The notes: generated by a model from the sequence alone, not told the origin. A stretch of 64,000 bases of DNA from Pseudomonas hormoni (GCF_018502625.1 NZ_CP075566.1:3830001-3894000), one strand, 5' to 3'. Positions 55,001-64,000 are shown, counted from the stretch's first letter. Made by a program: numbers and translations.

Positions 55001-56983
55001 ATGAAACCTGTATCGCCCCACGCCCAGCTCGACTGGGACGACCAAGGGCTCCCGCGTTCGCGGGTGTTCGATGATGTGTATTTTTCCGACCTGTCCGGGC
55101 TGGATGAAACCCGTTACGTTTTCCTCGAACAGAACGCCTTGCGTGAACGCTTTACCGCATTGCCGGTGGGCGGGAGGCTGGTGATTGGCGAGACCGGGTT
55201 CGGCACCGGGCTGAATTTCCTGTGCGCCTGGCAGTTGTTCGAACAACACGCAGTGGCCGGTGCGCGGCTGCATTTTGTCAGTGTCGAAAAGTACCCGCTA
55301 AGTGCGCCTGATCTGCAACGGGCGCTGGCGTTATGGCCAGAGCTCAAGCTGTTTGCCGATCAGTTGCTCGCGCAGTACGTGGCGATCCATCAAGGCTTCC
55401 AGCGGCTGGTACTGGATAACGGTCGCGTGACGTTGACCCTGTTGATCGGCGATGCACTCGAGCAGTTGCCACAACTGGACGCACAGATCGACGCCTGGTT
55501 TCTCGACGGTTTCGCCCCGGCGAAAAACCCCGATATGTGGACGGCCGAACTGTTTGCCGAACTCGCCCGTCTCGCGGCACCCGGTTCAACCATCAGCACC
55601 TTCACCAGCACCGGTTGGGTACGTCGTCTGCTGAATGCAGCGGGCTTCAAGATGAAGCGCACGCCCGGCATCGGCCACAAATGGGAAATCCTGCGGGGCA
55701 CGTTCCTTGGCTGGCCTGAAGAAGTCCCGGCGCCCGCCGCGGCCAAACCATGGTTTGCGCGCCCGACGCCGCTGACCGACGAACGTCGGGCACTGGTGAT
55801 CGGTGCCGGCCTGGCCGGTTGCGCGACGGCCGCCAGCCTCGCGGCACGGGGTTGGCAGGTCAGTCTGCTGGAGCGTCACGACGAGCTGGCGCAGGAAGCC
55901 TCGGGCAATCCTCAGGGCGTGCTTTACCTCAAGCTTTCGGCCCATGGCACGGCGTTGTCGCAATTGATCGTCAGTGGATTCGGTTACACCCGACGCGTGC
56001 TGGAACAGTTGCAGCGGGGTGTCGACTGGGACGGATGCGGCGTGCTGCAACTGGCCTTCAACGCCAAGGAAGCCGAGCGTCAGGCGCAGCTGGTGCAGGC
56101 GTTTCCCGAAGACTTGCTGCACACACTCGATAGAGAACAGGCCGAGGCGCGTGCGGGTATCGGCCTGCAATGGGGCGGGTTGTATTACCCCGAAGGCGGA
56201 TGGGTGCATCCGCCGGCCTTGTGCCAAAGACAAGCGAAACACCCCGACATCCGGATTCTGACCCATCACGATGTGCTGGAACTGCGCCGTGTGGATGGCC
56301 ACTGGCAAGCCTGGGATGGCGACACGTTGCTGTCCGATGCACCGGTGGTGGTCTTGGCCGGCGCTGCCGAAATCAAGCGTTTCCCTTACAGCAGCGAGTT
56401 GCCGCTCAAACGCATTCGCGGACAGATCACTCGCCTGCCCCAGACACGTGAGAGCCAAAGCCTGAGCACCATGGTCTGCGCCGAAGGTTATGTCGCCCCG
56501 GCACGATTGGGTGAACATACGCTGGGCGCCAGTTTCGATTTCAACAACGACGACCTGACACCGACCGCTGCCGAGCATGCCGGTAATCTGCAGATGCTCG
56601 AAGAAATCTCCGCAGACCTGCTCACCCGGCTCGGCGCGGACAAATTGCAGCCCGAAGCTCTCGAGGGTCGCGCAGCGTTTCGCTGCACCAGCCCGGACTA
56701 CCTGCCGATTGTCGGGCCCTTGGCCGACAGTCAGGCATTCGCCGATGCCTACAGTGCCCTGAGCAAGGATGCCCGGCAAACTCCGGACATCCCTTGCCCC
56801 TGGCTGGATGGCTTGTATGTCAACAGTGGCCACGGCTCGCGCGGCCTGATCACCGCGCCATTGTCAGGCGAATTGCTCGCTGCGTGGCTGGATAACGAAC
56901 CGCTGCCATTGCCCAGAGCCGTGGCCGAAGCGTGTCATCCGAACCGCTTTGCCTTGCGTCGACTGATTCGGGGCAAGCCCTGA
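55001..56983 (+). CDS. mnmC: Bifunctional tRNA modification enzyme MnmC
   Basis: A 660-residue fusion of two enzymes that finish mnm5s2U at the tRNA wobble position. The N-terminal methyltransferase has a SAM motif GETGFGTGLNFL (about 63-74) and a DAWFLDGFAPAKNP segment. The C-terminal FAD oxidase has GAGLAG at 268-273 and removes the carboxymethyl group first. Length and order are those of the E. coli enzyme. Confidence 0.96.
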   Translation: MKPVSPHAQLDWDDQGLPRSRVFDDVYFSDLSGLDETRYVFLEQNALRERFTALPVGGRLVIGETGFGTGLNFLCAWQLFEQHAVAGARLHFVSVEKYPLSAPDLQRALALWPELKLFADQLLAQYVAIHQGFQRLVLDNGRVTLTLLIGDALEQLPQLDAQIDAWFLDGFAPAKNPDMWTAELFAELARLAAPGSTISTFTSTGWVRRLLNAAGFKMKRTPGIGHKWEILRGTFLGWPEEVPAPAAAKPWFARPTPLTDERRALVIGAGLAGCATAASLAARGWQVSLLERHDELAQEASGNPQGVLYLKLSAHGTALSQLIVSGFGYTRRVLEQLQRGVDWDGCGVLQLAFNAKEAERQAQLVQAFPEDLLHTLDREQAEARAGIGLQWGGLYYPEGGWVHPPALCQRQAKHPDIRILTHHDVLELRRVDGHWQAWDGDTLLSDAPVVVLAGAAEIKRFPYSSELPLKRIRGQITRLPQTRESQSLSTMVCAEGYVAPARLGEHTLGASFDFNNDDLTPTAAEHAGNLQMLEEISADLLTRLGADKLQPEALEGRAAFRCTSPDYLPIVGPLADSQAFADAYSALSKDARQTPDIPCPWLDGLYVNSGHGSRGLITAPLSGELLAAWLDNEPLPLPRAVAEACHPNRFALRRLIRGKP

Positions 56984-57039
56984 TTGGCTCAATGGACATC
57001 GCAGAAGTGCTCACGACGCTTACCTCGTGCATACCTCTT

Positions 57040-57153
57040 TGTGGCGAGCGAGCTTGCTCGCGCTGGGCTGCGTAGCGGCCCCAAAAATCTGACAACCATT
57101 GCCGATTTATGTGAGTGCTACGCACTCAAGCGGGAGCAAGCTCCCTCGCCACA
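57040..57153. repeat. Long REP pair (GTGGCGAG(C/G)GAGCTTGCTC type)
   Basis: TGTGGCGAGCGAGCTTGCTCGCG faces CGGGAGCAAGCTCCCTCGCCACA around about 65 bases. One arm differs from the other (GCGAGC against GGGAGC), as if two subfamilies were combined. It is related to the element at 47.7 kb. Confidence 0.8.
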
Positions 57154-57435
57154 GGTTTCTCGGATTCAAGACTCTTTTAAGTGAACAGCATTGCGCTATG
57201 CCCGGCGATTTCGAGGGGTGAATCCGCGGCGTTCAAGCAACACGCTAATGTGGCGTAGCACCACTTATCAGCCGGCCGATGGGCTTTTTTGCTGTACCAG
57301 CCATTCGTCCGTGTCCCTCGCTTATAACCGATCGATATAAAACTCCTGAAATCCGAGGGGGTCAGTTTCTGAGTACCCGCCGTTTTGGCCGGGTATCGAT
57401 TGACCCTCCCCAACGGAAAAACCGGTAAGGACTTT
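57154..57435. other. Upstream region of the NAGGN operon
   Basis: No gene was found. An inverted repeat TACCCGCC / GGCCGGGTA at 57374-57395 lies 41 bases before the amidotransferase ATG and could be an operator or a 5-prime leader hairpin. No clear promoter was recognised, though osmotic control is expected for this operon. Confidence 0.4.
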
Positions 57436-59208
57436 ATGTGCGGATTAGCTGGCGAGTTACGCTTTGATCATCAACCTGCGGACCTTGCAGCCGTTGAACG
57501 AATCACCCATCACCTGGCACCTCGCGGACCTGACGCGTGGGGCTTTTTCAGCCAGGGGCCGATCGCCCTTGGCCACCGTCGCCTGAAAATCATGGACCTG
57601 TCGGACGGCTCGGCGCAGCCGATGGTCGACAATCAATTGGGCCTGTCCCTGGCGTTCAATGGCGCGATCTACAACTTTCCGGAACTGCGCGCCGAACTGG
57701 AAAGCCTCGGTTACGCCTTCTATTCCGGCGGCGACACCGAAGTGCTGCTCAAGGGTTATCACGCCTGGGGCGAGGCGCTGTTGCCAAAACTCAACGGCAT
57801 GTTTGCCTTTGCCATTTGGGAACGTGACGCCAAGCGCCTGTTCATCGCCCGCGACCGTCTCGGCGTAAAGCCACTGTACCTGTCGCGCACCGGCCAGCGC
57901 CTGCGCTTTGCTTCCGCTCTGCCGGCGTTGCTCAAGGGTGGCGATATCAACCCGATCCTCGATCCAGTGGCGCTCAATCACTATTTGAACTTCCACGCCG
58001 TGGTTCCTGCGCCGCGCACCTTGCTGGCCGGCATCGAAAAGCTGCCGCCCGCGACCTGGATGCGTATCGAAGCTGACGGCAGCACTGAGCAGAAAACCTG
58101 GTGGACCCTGCCCTACGGCCCACGCGCCGACGAGATGAATCTGACACTGGAAGACTGGCGCGACCGTGTGCTCGACAGCACCCGTGATGCCGTGGCGATC
58201 CGTCAACGCGCGGCAGTGGATGTCGGCGTGCTGCTTTCGGGCGGCGTCGACTCGAGCATGCTGGTCGGTCTGCTGCGTGAAGTCGGTGTGGAAAACCTGT
58301 CGACGTTCTCCATCGGTTTCCAGGATGCCGGCGGCGAGCGTGGCGACGAGTTCCAGTATTCGGACCTGATTGCCAAGCATTACGGCACCCAGCACCACCA
58401 ACTGCGTATCGATGAAAAAGAGATCATCGAGCAACTGCCGGCGGCGTTCCGCGCCATGAGCGAGCCGATGGTCAGCCACGACTGCATTGCGTTCTATCTG
58501 CTGTCCCGCGAAGTGGCCAAACATTGCAAAGTGGTGCAGAGCGGCCAGGGTGCGGACGAGTTGTTCGCCGGGTATCACTGGTATCCCCAGGTCGATGGCG
58601 CTGCCGATCCCTACGCGGCTTATCGCGATGCATTCTTCGACCGCAGCTACGAGGACTACGCCGCCACCGTGCAGCCGAAATGGCTGACCGCGAATGACGC
58701 CGCCGGCGACTTCGTGAAGGAACATTTCGCACAGCCCGGAGCCGATGCGGCGGTGGACAAAGCCTTGCGTCTGGACAGCACCGTGATGCTGGTGGACGAC
58801 CCGGTAAAACGCGTCGACAACATGACCATGGCCTGGGGTCTGGAAGCGCGCACACCGTTTCTCGACTATCGCCTGGTGGAGTTGTCGGCCCGGGTGCCGG
58901 GTAAATTCAAACTGCCGGACGGCGGCAAACAAGTGCTGAAAGAGGCGGCGCGGCTGGTGATTCCGAGCGAAGTCATTGACCGCAAGAAGGGTTACTTCCC
59001 GGTGCCGGGTCTCAAGCATTTGCAAGGCGATACGCTGAACTGGGTACGCGAACTGCTGCTGGATCCGAGTCAGGATCGCGGCCTGTTCAACCCGGCGATG
59101 CTCGACCGTCTGCTGACCGATCCACAAGGCCAGTTGACCCCGTTGCGCGGCTCCAAGCTGTGGCAATTGGCGGCGCTGAACCTGTGGCTCAGCGAACAAG
59201 GAATCTGA
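57436..59208 (+). CDS. N-acetylglutaminylglutamine amidotransferase (AsnB-like)
   Basis: A 590-residue class II glutamine amidotransferase. The processed N-terminus would expose C2 (MCGLAGELRF). The glutaminase domain (1-210) is followed by an asparagine-synthetase-like domain with LLSGGVDSSMLVGLL and VVQSGQGADELFAGYHWY. With the next gene it makes N-acetylglutaminylglutamine amide (NAGGN), an osmoprotectant of pseudomonads and rhizobia. The ATG at 57436 is fixed by the need for Cys at position 2. The synthetase gene begins three bases after the stop. Confidence 0.94.
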   Translation: MCGLAGELRFDHQPADLAAVERITHHLAPRGPDAWGFFSQGPIALGHRRLKIMDLSDGSAQPMVDNQLGLSLAFNGAIYNFPELRAELESLGYAFYSGGDTEVLLKGYHAWGEALLPKLNGMFAFAIWERDAKRLFIARDRLGVKPLYLSRTGQRLRFASALPALLKGGDINPILDPVALNHYLNFHAVVPAPRTLLAGIEKLPPATWMRIEADGSTEQKTWWTLPYGPRADEMNLTLEDWRDRVLDSTRDAVAIRQRAAVDVGVLLSGGVDSSMLVGLLREVGVENLSTFSIGFQDAGGERGDEFQYSDLIAKHYGTQHHQLRIDEKEIIEQLPAAFRAMSEPMVSHDCIAFYLLSREVAKHCKVVQSGQGADELFAGYHWYPQVDGAADPYAAYRDAFFDRSYEDYAATVQPKWLTANDAAGDFVKEHFAQPGADAAVDKALRLDSTVMLVDDPVKRVDNMTMAWGLEARTPFLDYRLVELSARVPGKFKLPDGGKQVLKEAARLVIPSEVIDRKKGYFPVPGLKHLQGDTLNWVRELLLDPSQDRGLFNPAMLDRLLTDPQGQLTPLRGSKLWQLAALNLWLSEQGI

Positions 59209-59211
59209 TCG

Positions 59212-60960
59212 ATGAAACCTCACGCCACGGCGTATAGCCAACGCCTGTTGCGCGGTCAGGCGCCCTCTTACGAACGCTTGCAGGCGCGCCTGGCCGAAGA
59301 CGGCAGCGAATTGGGCGCCGCGCCGATTGCCGTGCATTGCGGTTGGGGCCGGCTGCTGATCGGCCACACGTTCCCCGATCCGGCGAGCCTCGCCCAGGAG
59401 TTGCTCAACGAGCAGCCGGGTGAGCGTGACATTGCCCTGTACGTCGCCGCGCCCCAGCAAGTGTTGGGGCTGGAGCCCGCGCAGCTGTTTCTCGACCCGT
59501 CTGACACGTTGCGCCTGTGGTTCAGCGATTACCGACAGGCGACCCGCGTGTTCCGCGGTTTTCGCATTCGACGCGCGCAAAGCGATGCGGACTGGCAGGC
59601 GATCAATCAGCTGTATCAGGCGCGTGGCATGTTGCCGATCGACGCGAATCTGCTGACTCCGCGTCATCTGGGCGGCCCGGTGTATTGGCTGGCCGAAGAC
59701 GAGGACAGCGGCGCGATCATCGGCAGCGTCATGGGCCTCAATCACCACAAAGCGTTCAACGATCCGGAAAACGGCAGCAGCCTCTGGTGCCTGGCCGTCG
59801 ACCCGCATTGTTCGCGCCCCGGCGTCGGCGAAGTGCTGGTGCGACATTTGATCGAGCACTTCATGAGCCGTGGGCTGAGTTACCTCGATCTGTCAGTGCT
59901 GCATGACAACCGCCAGGCGAAAAGTCTTTACGCCAAACTCGGCTTTCGCAACCTGTCGACCTTTGCGATCAAGCGCAAGAACGGGATCAATCAGCCGTTG
60001 TTTCTGGGCCCTGGTCCGGAAGCCGAGTTCAATCCGTATGCGCGGATCATCGTTGATGAAGCCCATCGGCGTGGCATTGAAGTGCAGGTCGATGATGCCG
60101 AAGCGGGCCTGTTCACCTTGATCCATGGCAGTCGGCGGGTCCGTTGCCGTGAGTCACTGAGCGACCTGACCAGTGCCATCAGCATGACGTTGTGCCAGGA
60201 CAAGAGCCTGACCCACAAGGTCCTGAAAAATGCCGGCCTGAACCTGCCGGCGCAACAGCTTGCGGGCAACGCCGATGACAATCTGGCGTTCCTGGACGAG
60301 CACGAACGGGTGGTGGTCAAACCGCTGGATGGCGAACAGGGCCAAGGGGTGGCGGTGGATTTGCGGACGATTGAAGAGGTGCAGCAAGCCATCGAATCCG
60401 CCCGCCGCTTCGACAGTCGCGTGCTGCTGGAAAGCTTCCACGAAGGCCTCGACCTGCGAATTCTGGTCATCGGCTTTGAAGTGGTCGCCGCTGCGATTCG
60501 CCGGCCGGCGGAAGTGGTGGGTGATGGGCAGCATTCCATCGGCGCGCTGATCGAAGCCCAGAGTCGGCGACGGCAGGCGGCCACCAGTGGCGAAAGCAAA
60601 ATCCCGCTGGACGCTGAAACCCAGCGAACGTTGAAGGCGGCGGGGTACGACTACAGCAGCGTTTTACCGGCGGGTGAACGCCTGTTCGTACGGCGTACGG
60701 CGAATCTTCATACCGGCGGTGTGCTTGAGGATGTCACGGCGATCCTGCATCCGACCCTGGTGGATGCAGCCGTGCGCGCGGCGCGGGCGCTGGATATTCC
60801 GATGGTCGGGCTGGACCTGATGGTGCCGGCGGCGGATCAACCGGAGTACGTGTTTATCGAAGCCAATGAGCGCGCCGGGTTGGCCAACCATGAGCCGCAA
60901 CCGACGGCCGAGCGGTTTGTGGATTTGTTGTTTGCGCATAGTCAGCCGGCCATTTCCTAA
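59212..60960 (+). CDS. ngg: N-acetylglutaminylglutamine synthetase (GNAT + ATP-grasp)
   Basis: A 582-residue fusion: an N-terminal region, a GNAT acetyltransferase domain (about 120-260, with WCLAVDPHCSRPGVGEVLVRHLIE as the acetyl-CoA segment), and a C-terminal ATP-grasp ligase domain (about 310-575) with VVVKPLDGEQGQGVAVDL and EANERAGLANH. It acetylates glutamate/glutamine and joins it to glutamine, the first steps to NAGGN. Directly downstream of the amidotransferase, as in other pseudomonads. Confidence 0.94.
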   Translation: MKPHATAYSQRLLRGQAPSYERLQARLAEDGSELGAAPIAVHCGWGRLLIGHTFPDPASLAQELLNEQPGERDIALYVAAPQQVLGLEPAQLFLDPSDTLRLWFSDYRQATRVFRGFRIRRAQSDADWQAINQLYQARGMLPIDANLLTPRHLGGPVYWLAEDEDSGAIIGSVMGLNHHKAFNDPENGSSLWCLAVDPHCSRPGVGEVLVRHLIEHFMSRGLSYLDLSVLHDNRQAKSLYAKLGFRNLSTFAIKRKNGINQPLFLGPGPEAEFNPYARIIVDEAHRRGIEVQVDDAEAGLFTLIHGSRRVRCRESLSDLTSAISMTLCQDKSLTHKVLKNAGLNLPAQQLAGNADDNLAFLDEHERVVVKPLDGEQGQGVAVDLRTIEEVQQAIESARRFDSRVLLESFHEGLDLRILVIGFEVVAAAIRRPAEVVGDGQHSIGALIEAQSRRRQAATSGESKIPLDAETQRTLKAAGYDYSSVLPAGERLFVRRTANLHTGGVLEDVTAILHPTLVDAAVRAARALDIPMVGLDLMVPAADQPEYVFIEANERAGLANHEPQPTAERFVDLLFAHSQPAIS

Positions 60961-60984
60961 TCATGTGGTGTCTGGGCTGACGCT

Positions 60985-61075
60985 TTCGCGGGCAAGCCTT
61001 GCTCCTACAGGTTTTGCGTCGCCAGGAATATCGCGCACGACGCTAATCCCTGTAGGAGCAAGGCTTGCCCGCGAA
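60985..61075. repeat. REP palindrome pair inside the NAGGN cluster
   Basis: TTCGCGGGCAAGCCTTGCTCCTACAG faces CTGTAGGAGCAAGGCTTGCCCGCGAA. It separates the two synthetic genes from the peptidase gene. Confidence 0.88.
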
Positions 61076-61147
61076 GACGGCCTCACAGGCGCCAAAAAAT
61101 TCTTCCTCATCGAAACCATCGATGCGCTTAACTCATCAGGAGTTTCC

Positions 61148-62338
61148 ATGACCAGCAAAATCCCCGAACCAGACCTGAACTACCTGCAAAAAGTCCTGCT
61201 GGAAATGCTCGCCATTCCCAGCCCCACCGGGTTCACCGACACCATCGTGCGCTATGTCGCCGAGCGCCTTGAAGAATTGGGCATTCCCTTCGAGATGACC
61301 CGCCGCGGCACGATCCGCGCCACGCTCAAGGGCAAGAAAAACAGCCCGGACCGCGCCGTTTCCGCTCACCTCGACACCATTGGCGCCGCCGTTCGCGCCG
61401 TCAAAGACAACGGCCGCCTGACGCTGGCGCCGGTCGGCTGCTGGTCCAGCCGTTTCGCCGAAGGCAGCCGCGTCAGCCTGTTTACCGACAACGGCGTCAT
61501 CCGGGGCAGTGTGTTGCCGCTGATGGCCTCCGGGCATGCGTTCAACACCGCGGTGGATGAAATGCCGATCAGTTGGGATCACGTCGAACTGCGCCTGGAC
61601 GCCTATTGCGCCACCCGCGCCGATTGCGATTCCCTGGGGATCAGCGTCGGCGATTTCGTGGCTTTCGATCCCTTGCCGGAATTCACCGAAAGCGGCCACA
61701 TCAGCGCCCGTCACCTCGACGACAAGGCCGGCGTTGCCGCATTGCTGGCGGCGTTGAAAGCCATCGTCGACAGCGGCGAAGAACTGATGATCGACTGCCA
61801 TCCGCTGTTCACCATCACTGAAGAAACCGGCAGCGGCGCGGCGGCGGCGTTACCTTGGGACGTCAGCGAATTTGTCGGCATCGACATCGCGCCGGTTGCC
61901 CCCGGCCAGCATTCCAGCGAACACGCGGTCAGCGTGGCGATGCAGGATTCCGGCGGGCCTTATGACTATCACCTGTCCCGGCACTTGCTGCGGTTGGCCA
62001 GCGATAACGAATTGCCGGTGCGCCGCGACCTGTTCCGCTATTACTTCAGCGACGCGCATTCGGCGGTCACCGCCGGCCATGACATCCGCACCGCCCTGCT
62101 CGCCTTTGGCTGCGACGCCACTCACGGCTACGAACGCACGCACATCGACAGCCTCGCGGCCCTAAGCCGTCTGCTCGGCGCCTACATTCTCAGCCCACCG
62201 GTGTTCGCCAGCGATGCACAGCCGGCCAAGGGGTCGCTGGACCGGTTCAGTCATCAGATCGAACATGACACGCAGATGGAGAGCGATACGCGGGTGCCGT
62301 CGGTGGATAGTCTGGTGGGGCAGCGGTCCGAGAGCTGA
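61148..62338 (+). CDS. NAGGN-system M42-type peptidase
   Basis: A 396-residue metallopeptidase of the M42 (glutamyl aminopeptidase) class. Expected di-metal ligands are visible: H in VSAHLDT, D in RHLDDKAG, the catalytic Glu pair in ITEETGSG and a further Asp/His in FVGIDIAP and YYFSDAHS. It is the third member of the NAGGN trio and is thought to recycle or degrade the dipeptide; the exact reaction is unknown. ATG 61148 follows AGGAG, and the frame is open upstream only into the REP. Confidence 0.9.
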   Translation: MTSKIPEPDLNYLQKVLLEMLAIPSPTGFTDTIVRYVAERLEELGIPFEMTRRGTIRATLKGKKNSPDRAVSAHLDTIGAAVRAVKDNGRLTLAPVGCWSSRFAEGSRVSLFTDNGVIRGSVLPLMASGHAFNTAVDEMPISWDHVELRLDAYCATRADCDSLGISVGDFVAFDPLPEFTESGHISARHLDDKAGVAALLAALKAIVDSGEELMIDCHPLFTITEETGSGAAAALPWDVSEFVGIDIAPVAPGQHSSEHAVSVAMQDSGGPYDYHLSRHLLRLASDNELPVRRDLFRYYFSDAHSAVTAGHDIRTALLAFGCDATHGYERTHIDSLAALSRLLGAYILSPPVFASDAQPAKGSLDRFSHQIEHDTQMESDTRVPSVDSLVGQRSES

Positions 62339-62368
62339 TCCGGGGTTTTCATCGTCTGGTCTGACGCC

Positions 62369-62459
62369 TTCGCGGGCAAGCCTTGCTCCTACGGGTTTTG
62401 TGTCGGTCCAGGATATTGTGATCGACGCGAAACTTGTAGGAGCAAGGCTTGCCCGCGAA
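62369..62459. repeat. REP palindrome pair
   Basis: TTCGCGGGCAAGCCTTGCTCCTAC faces GTAGGAGCAAGGCTTGCCCGCGAA, closely related to the element at 60.98 kb, after the M42 peptidase gene. Confidence 0.88.
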
Positions 62460-62548
62460 AGCGTCAGTCCAGGCAACGCATTAACCACAGGCTAGCCGCA
62501 ACCGCCCATTCGCCGTAGCATCGCGCCCATTGTTTAGCCGAGGTGCCT

Positions 62549-62776
62549 ATGCTGATTCCCCACGACCAACTTGAAGTCGACACCCTGACCCGCCTGATCG
62601 AAGATTTCGTAACCCGTGACGGCACCGACAACGGCGATGACACGCCGCTGGAAACCCGCGTATTGCGGGTTCGCCAGGCGTTGACCAAGGGTCAGGCGCT
62701 GATTGTCTTCGATCCGGAAAGCGAGCAGTGCCAGTTGATGCTCAAACACGACGTGCCCAAGCACCTGTTTGACTGA
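62549..62776 (+). CDS. YheU-family (UPF0270) protein
   Basis: A 75-residue small acidic protein: MLIPHDQLEVDTLTRLIEDF, then VTRDGTD and a helix ending VRQALTKGQALIVFD. It matches the YheU family, of unknown function. ATG 62549 is preferred over GTG 62543 because the family begins M(L/I)IP. It converges with the CsrA-like gene, five bases apart. Confidence 0.9.
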   Translation: MLIPHDQLEVDTLTRLIEDFVTRDGTDNGDDTPLETRVLRVRQALTKGQALIVFDPESEQCQLMLKHDVPKHLFD

Positions 62777-62781
62777 CGCCT

Positions 62782-62967
62782 TCAACGTGCCTTGGTTTTC
62801 GCCAGCTTGACCTGGATGCGCTCGTAGACTTCGGCCCGGTGCACGTTGACGTTCTGCGGCGCCTCGACGCCGAAGCGCACGCTGTTTCCATTGACGGCCA
62901 GAATGCGCACGGAAATGGTGTCACCGATGGAGATCATTTCACCCACAACGCGGCTGAGTACAAGCAT
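62782..62967 (-). CDS. CsrA/RsmA-family RNA-binding regulator (divergent paralogue)
   Basis: A 61-residue CsrA-family protein, MLVLSRVVGEMISIGDTISV at the start. The RNA-binding L4 and R44 (VHRAEVYERIQ) are present, but the usual GVKG or GVSG loop reads AVNG and the core VRIGVNAP reads VRFGVEAP. Pseudomonads carry several paralogues (RsmA, RsmE, RsmI and others); this one is neither a typical RsmA nor RsmE and may be RsmI. Such proteins bind GGA motifs in mRNA leaders and repress translation. No terminator was seen. Confidence 0.88.
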   Translation of the reverse strand: MLVLSRVVGEMISIGDTISVRILAVNGNSVRFGVEAPQNVNVHRAEVYERIQVKLAKTKAR

Positions 62968-63112
62968 GGCATTCGTCCTTCAGGGTTATCGAACCCTGAA
63001 GATGCCCGGTGCGAGGCGGGCCTTCAATGCAGCGGGAGCAAATCAGTCCCGCCCTACAGTTCCAACCGAACGCCTCCTTAGGAAACGTCCGACAAACCCT
63101 GGAAGCGAAGCG

Positions 63113-63445
63113 TCAGGAAGCGGAAAAACGCGGGCCGAACAGGATGACGCTCGCACCAATCACACACAGCGCCACGCCAATCCAGTCCGAACCCAGCGGA
63201 CGAATCCGTTCGACCACCGCCAGCCAGCCAATCGACGCAATGATGTAGATGCCACCGTAGGCGGCATAGGCGCGCCCGGCGTAGGTCGCCTCGACACGGG
63301 TCAGCAGCAGCGCGAACAAGGTCAGGCTGAGCAACGCCGGCACGACCCACCAGACGCTTTTACCTTCGCGCAACCACATCCAGAAGGCAAAGCAGCCGGC
63401 GATTTCAAACAGGGCGGCGAGAAAAAACCACAGGTAATTGAGCAT
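63113..63445 (-). CDS. YnfA family (UPF0060) four-helix membrane protein
   Basis: A 110-residue protein with four hydrophobic helices, similar in size to SMR transporters ([20 protein letters not shown], then [20 protein letters not shown]). The family has no firm function. The glutamate in the first helix (LFEIAG) parallels the essential Glu of SMR proteins. ATG 63445 is preferred over an in-frame ATG 21 codons upstream. Confidence 0.9.
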   Translation of the reverse strand: MLNYLWFFLAALFEIAGCFAFWMWLREGKSVWWVVPALLSLTLFALLLTRVEATYAGRAYAAYGGIYIIASIGWLAVVERIRPLGSDWIGVALCVIGASVILFGPRFSAS

Positions 63446-63510
63446 GCAAAACGTCTCGCGAGGATGACCGATGGCGGCCACCCTAACGACGACGTTGCCG
63501 ACGGGCAAGT

Positions 63511-64000
63511 TCAGCCTGCAGTCTGTTTGGCCTTGGCGCGCATTTTATCGGCCATGACGGTCATCTCATCGTAGAGCAGTTGCGGATTCTTCTGCTTGAG
63601 CGCCCACGCCATGCGGCCCTGTTCGTGGGGCAGGATCATGAATTCGCCGGCGGCCACGTGCTGATAGATGTAGTCGGCAATGTCTGTCGCGGTGATCGGC
63701 GAGCTTTCCAGCAATTTGCCGACCTGGGCTTTCATGGCCGGCGTCGGGCCGCGGAAAGAATCCAGCAGGTTGGTCTGGAAGAACGAAGGGCACACCACGT
63801 GCACGCCGATTTCCTGCTGCGCCAGTTCGATCAGCAGGCTTTCGGACAACGCCACCACGCCGGCCTTGGCCACGTTGTAGTTGCTCATGGCCGGGCCTTG
63901 CATCAACGCGGCCATCGACGCGATGTTGATGATCTTGCCTTTGCTTTTTTCCAGTAGCGGCAGGAATGCCTTGCAGCCTTTGACCACGCCCATCAGGTTG
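63511..64000 (-). CDS. Short-chain dehydrogenase/reductase, N-terminus outside the window
   Basis: The frame runs past base 64000, so this is the C-terminal part of an SDR. The catalytic pattern is present: S in [10 protein letters not shown] and the YxxxK in SNYNVAKAG. The C-terminal PSFFQTNLL and [17 protein letters not shown] segments are like the NAD(P)-dependent SDRs near ynfA in pseudomonads. Substrate unknown. Confidence 0.87.
   Translation of the reverse strand, partial: NLMGVVKGCKAFLPLLEKSKGKIINIASMAALMQGPAMSNYNVAKAGVVALSESLLIELAQQEIGVHVVCPSFFQTNLLDSFRGPTPAMKAQVGKLLESSPITATDIADYIYQHVAAGEFMILPHEQGRMAWALKQKNPQLLYDEMTVMADKMRAKAKQTAG

Noticed and set aside
57457..59859. An 800-codon open frame on the minus strand opposite the NAGGN amidotransferase and synthetase
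   Set aside because: It is the antisense shadow of strongly biased GC-rich codons; the plus strand encodes two well-recognised enzymes and the shadow has no domain or ribosome-binding site.

Overview
The window is a 64 kb piece of a Pseudomonas chromosome, most likely from the P. fluorescens group. The evidence is GC-rich coding sequence, the order sagS-ospR-gpx-msrB-alaA-htpX, the prc / EAL-CBS-GGDEF pair, the thiolase-PAP and NAGGN (N-acetylglutaminylglutamine amide) gene blocks, the mnmC, undA and rsmA-type genes, and many pseudomonad REP palindromes (GCGGGCAAGCC / GGGAGCGAGCC types). Almost all of it reads as conserved core or near-core genome. No integrase, insertion sequence, phage module or CRISPR array was found.

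Layout. 1-7650 is a signalling block: the end of a hybrid kinase (receiver plus Hpt), a membrane HD-GYP phosphodiesterase, a DUF815 ATPase coupled to free methionine-R-sulfoxide reductase, and the hybrid kinase SagS. 7634-11803 is a peroxide/protein-repair cluster: OspR, glutathione peroxidase, MsrB, AlaA, HtpX. 11975-13502 holds thiopurine methyltransferase and an extradiol-dioxygenase-like protein. 13526-19895 is a self-contained import and hydrolysis locus: HutC-type regulator, binding protein, alkaline-phosphatase-superfamily hydrolase, two permeases, ATPase and HAD phosphatase. It looks built for an organophosphorus compound of unknown identity. 20010-25129 has a quinone reductase, the periplasmic protease Prc and a dual c-di-GMP protein.

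25572-29374 contains an exported hydrolase, a tight three-gene operon (Phd-like/XRE regulator, unknown 123-residue protein, Sel1 protein), a DUF1232 protein and an FKBP lipoprotein. 29635-32618 pairs a RoxA-like di-haem cytochrome with a membrane-anchored catalase-like protein. Two tandem copies of a tRNA-Val/tRNA-Asp unit follow, then rdgC, a BASS-family transporter, and sugE/gdx under a guanidine-II riboswitch. Next are undA (1-undecene synthesis) and a PAS-GGDEF-EAL protein.

39588-44216 is the clearest accessory gene: a 1542-residue toxin-like protein whose last ~60 residues carry a nucleic-acid-deaminase active site. It has no recognisable immunity gene beside it. The remainder is core metabolism and RNA modification: an ABC exporter, DsbA-like protein, TrhO, BolA, FumC, EamA transporter, thiolase, polyphosphate:AMP phosphotransferase, MnmC, the NAGGN osmolyte operon, YheU, a CsrA/RsmA paralogue, YnfA and a truncated short-chain dehydrogenase at the right edge.

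The most interesting loci are the deaminase toxin, the phosphatase/ABC import cluster with its paired operators, the di-haem/catalase pair, the small regulator operon at 26.7-27.8 kb and a 25-bp double DnaA-box palindrome. Starts were chosen from ribosome-binding sites and family lengths; homology statements are from memory of the families, without database searches.
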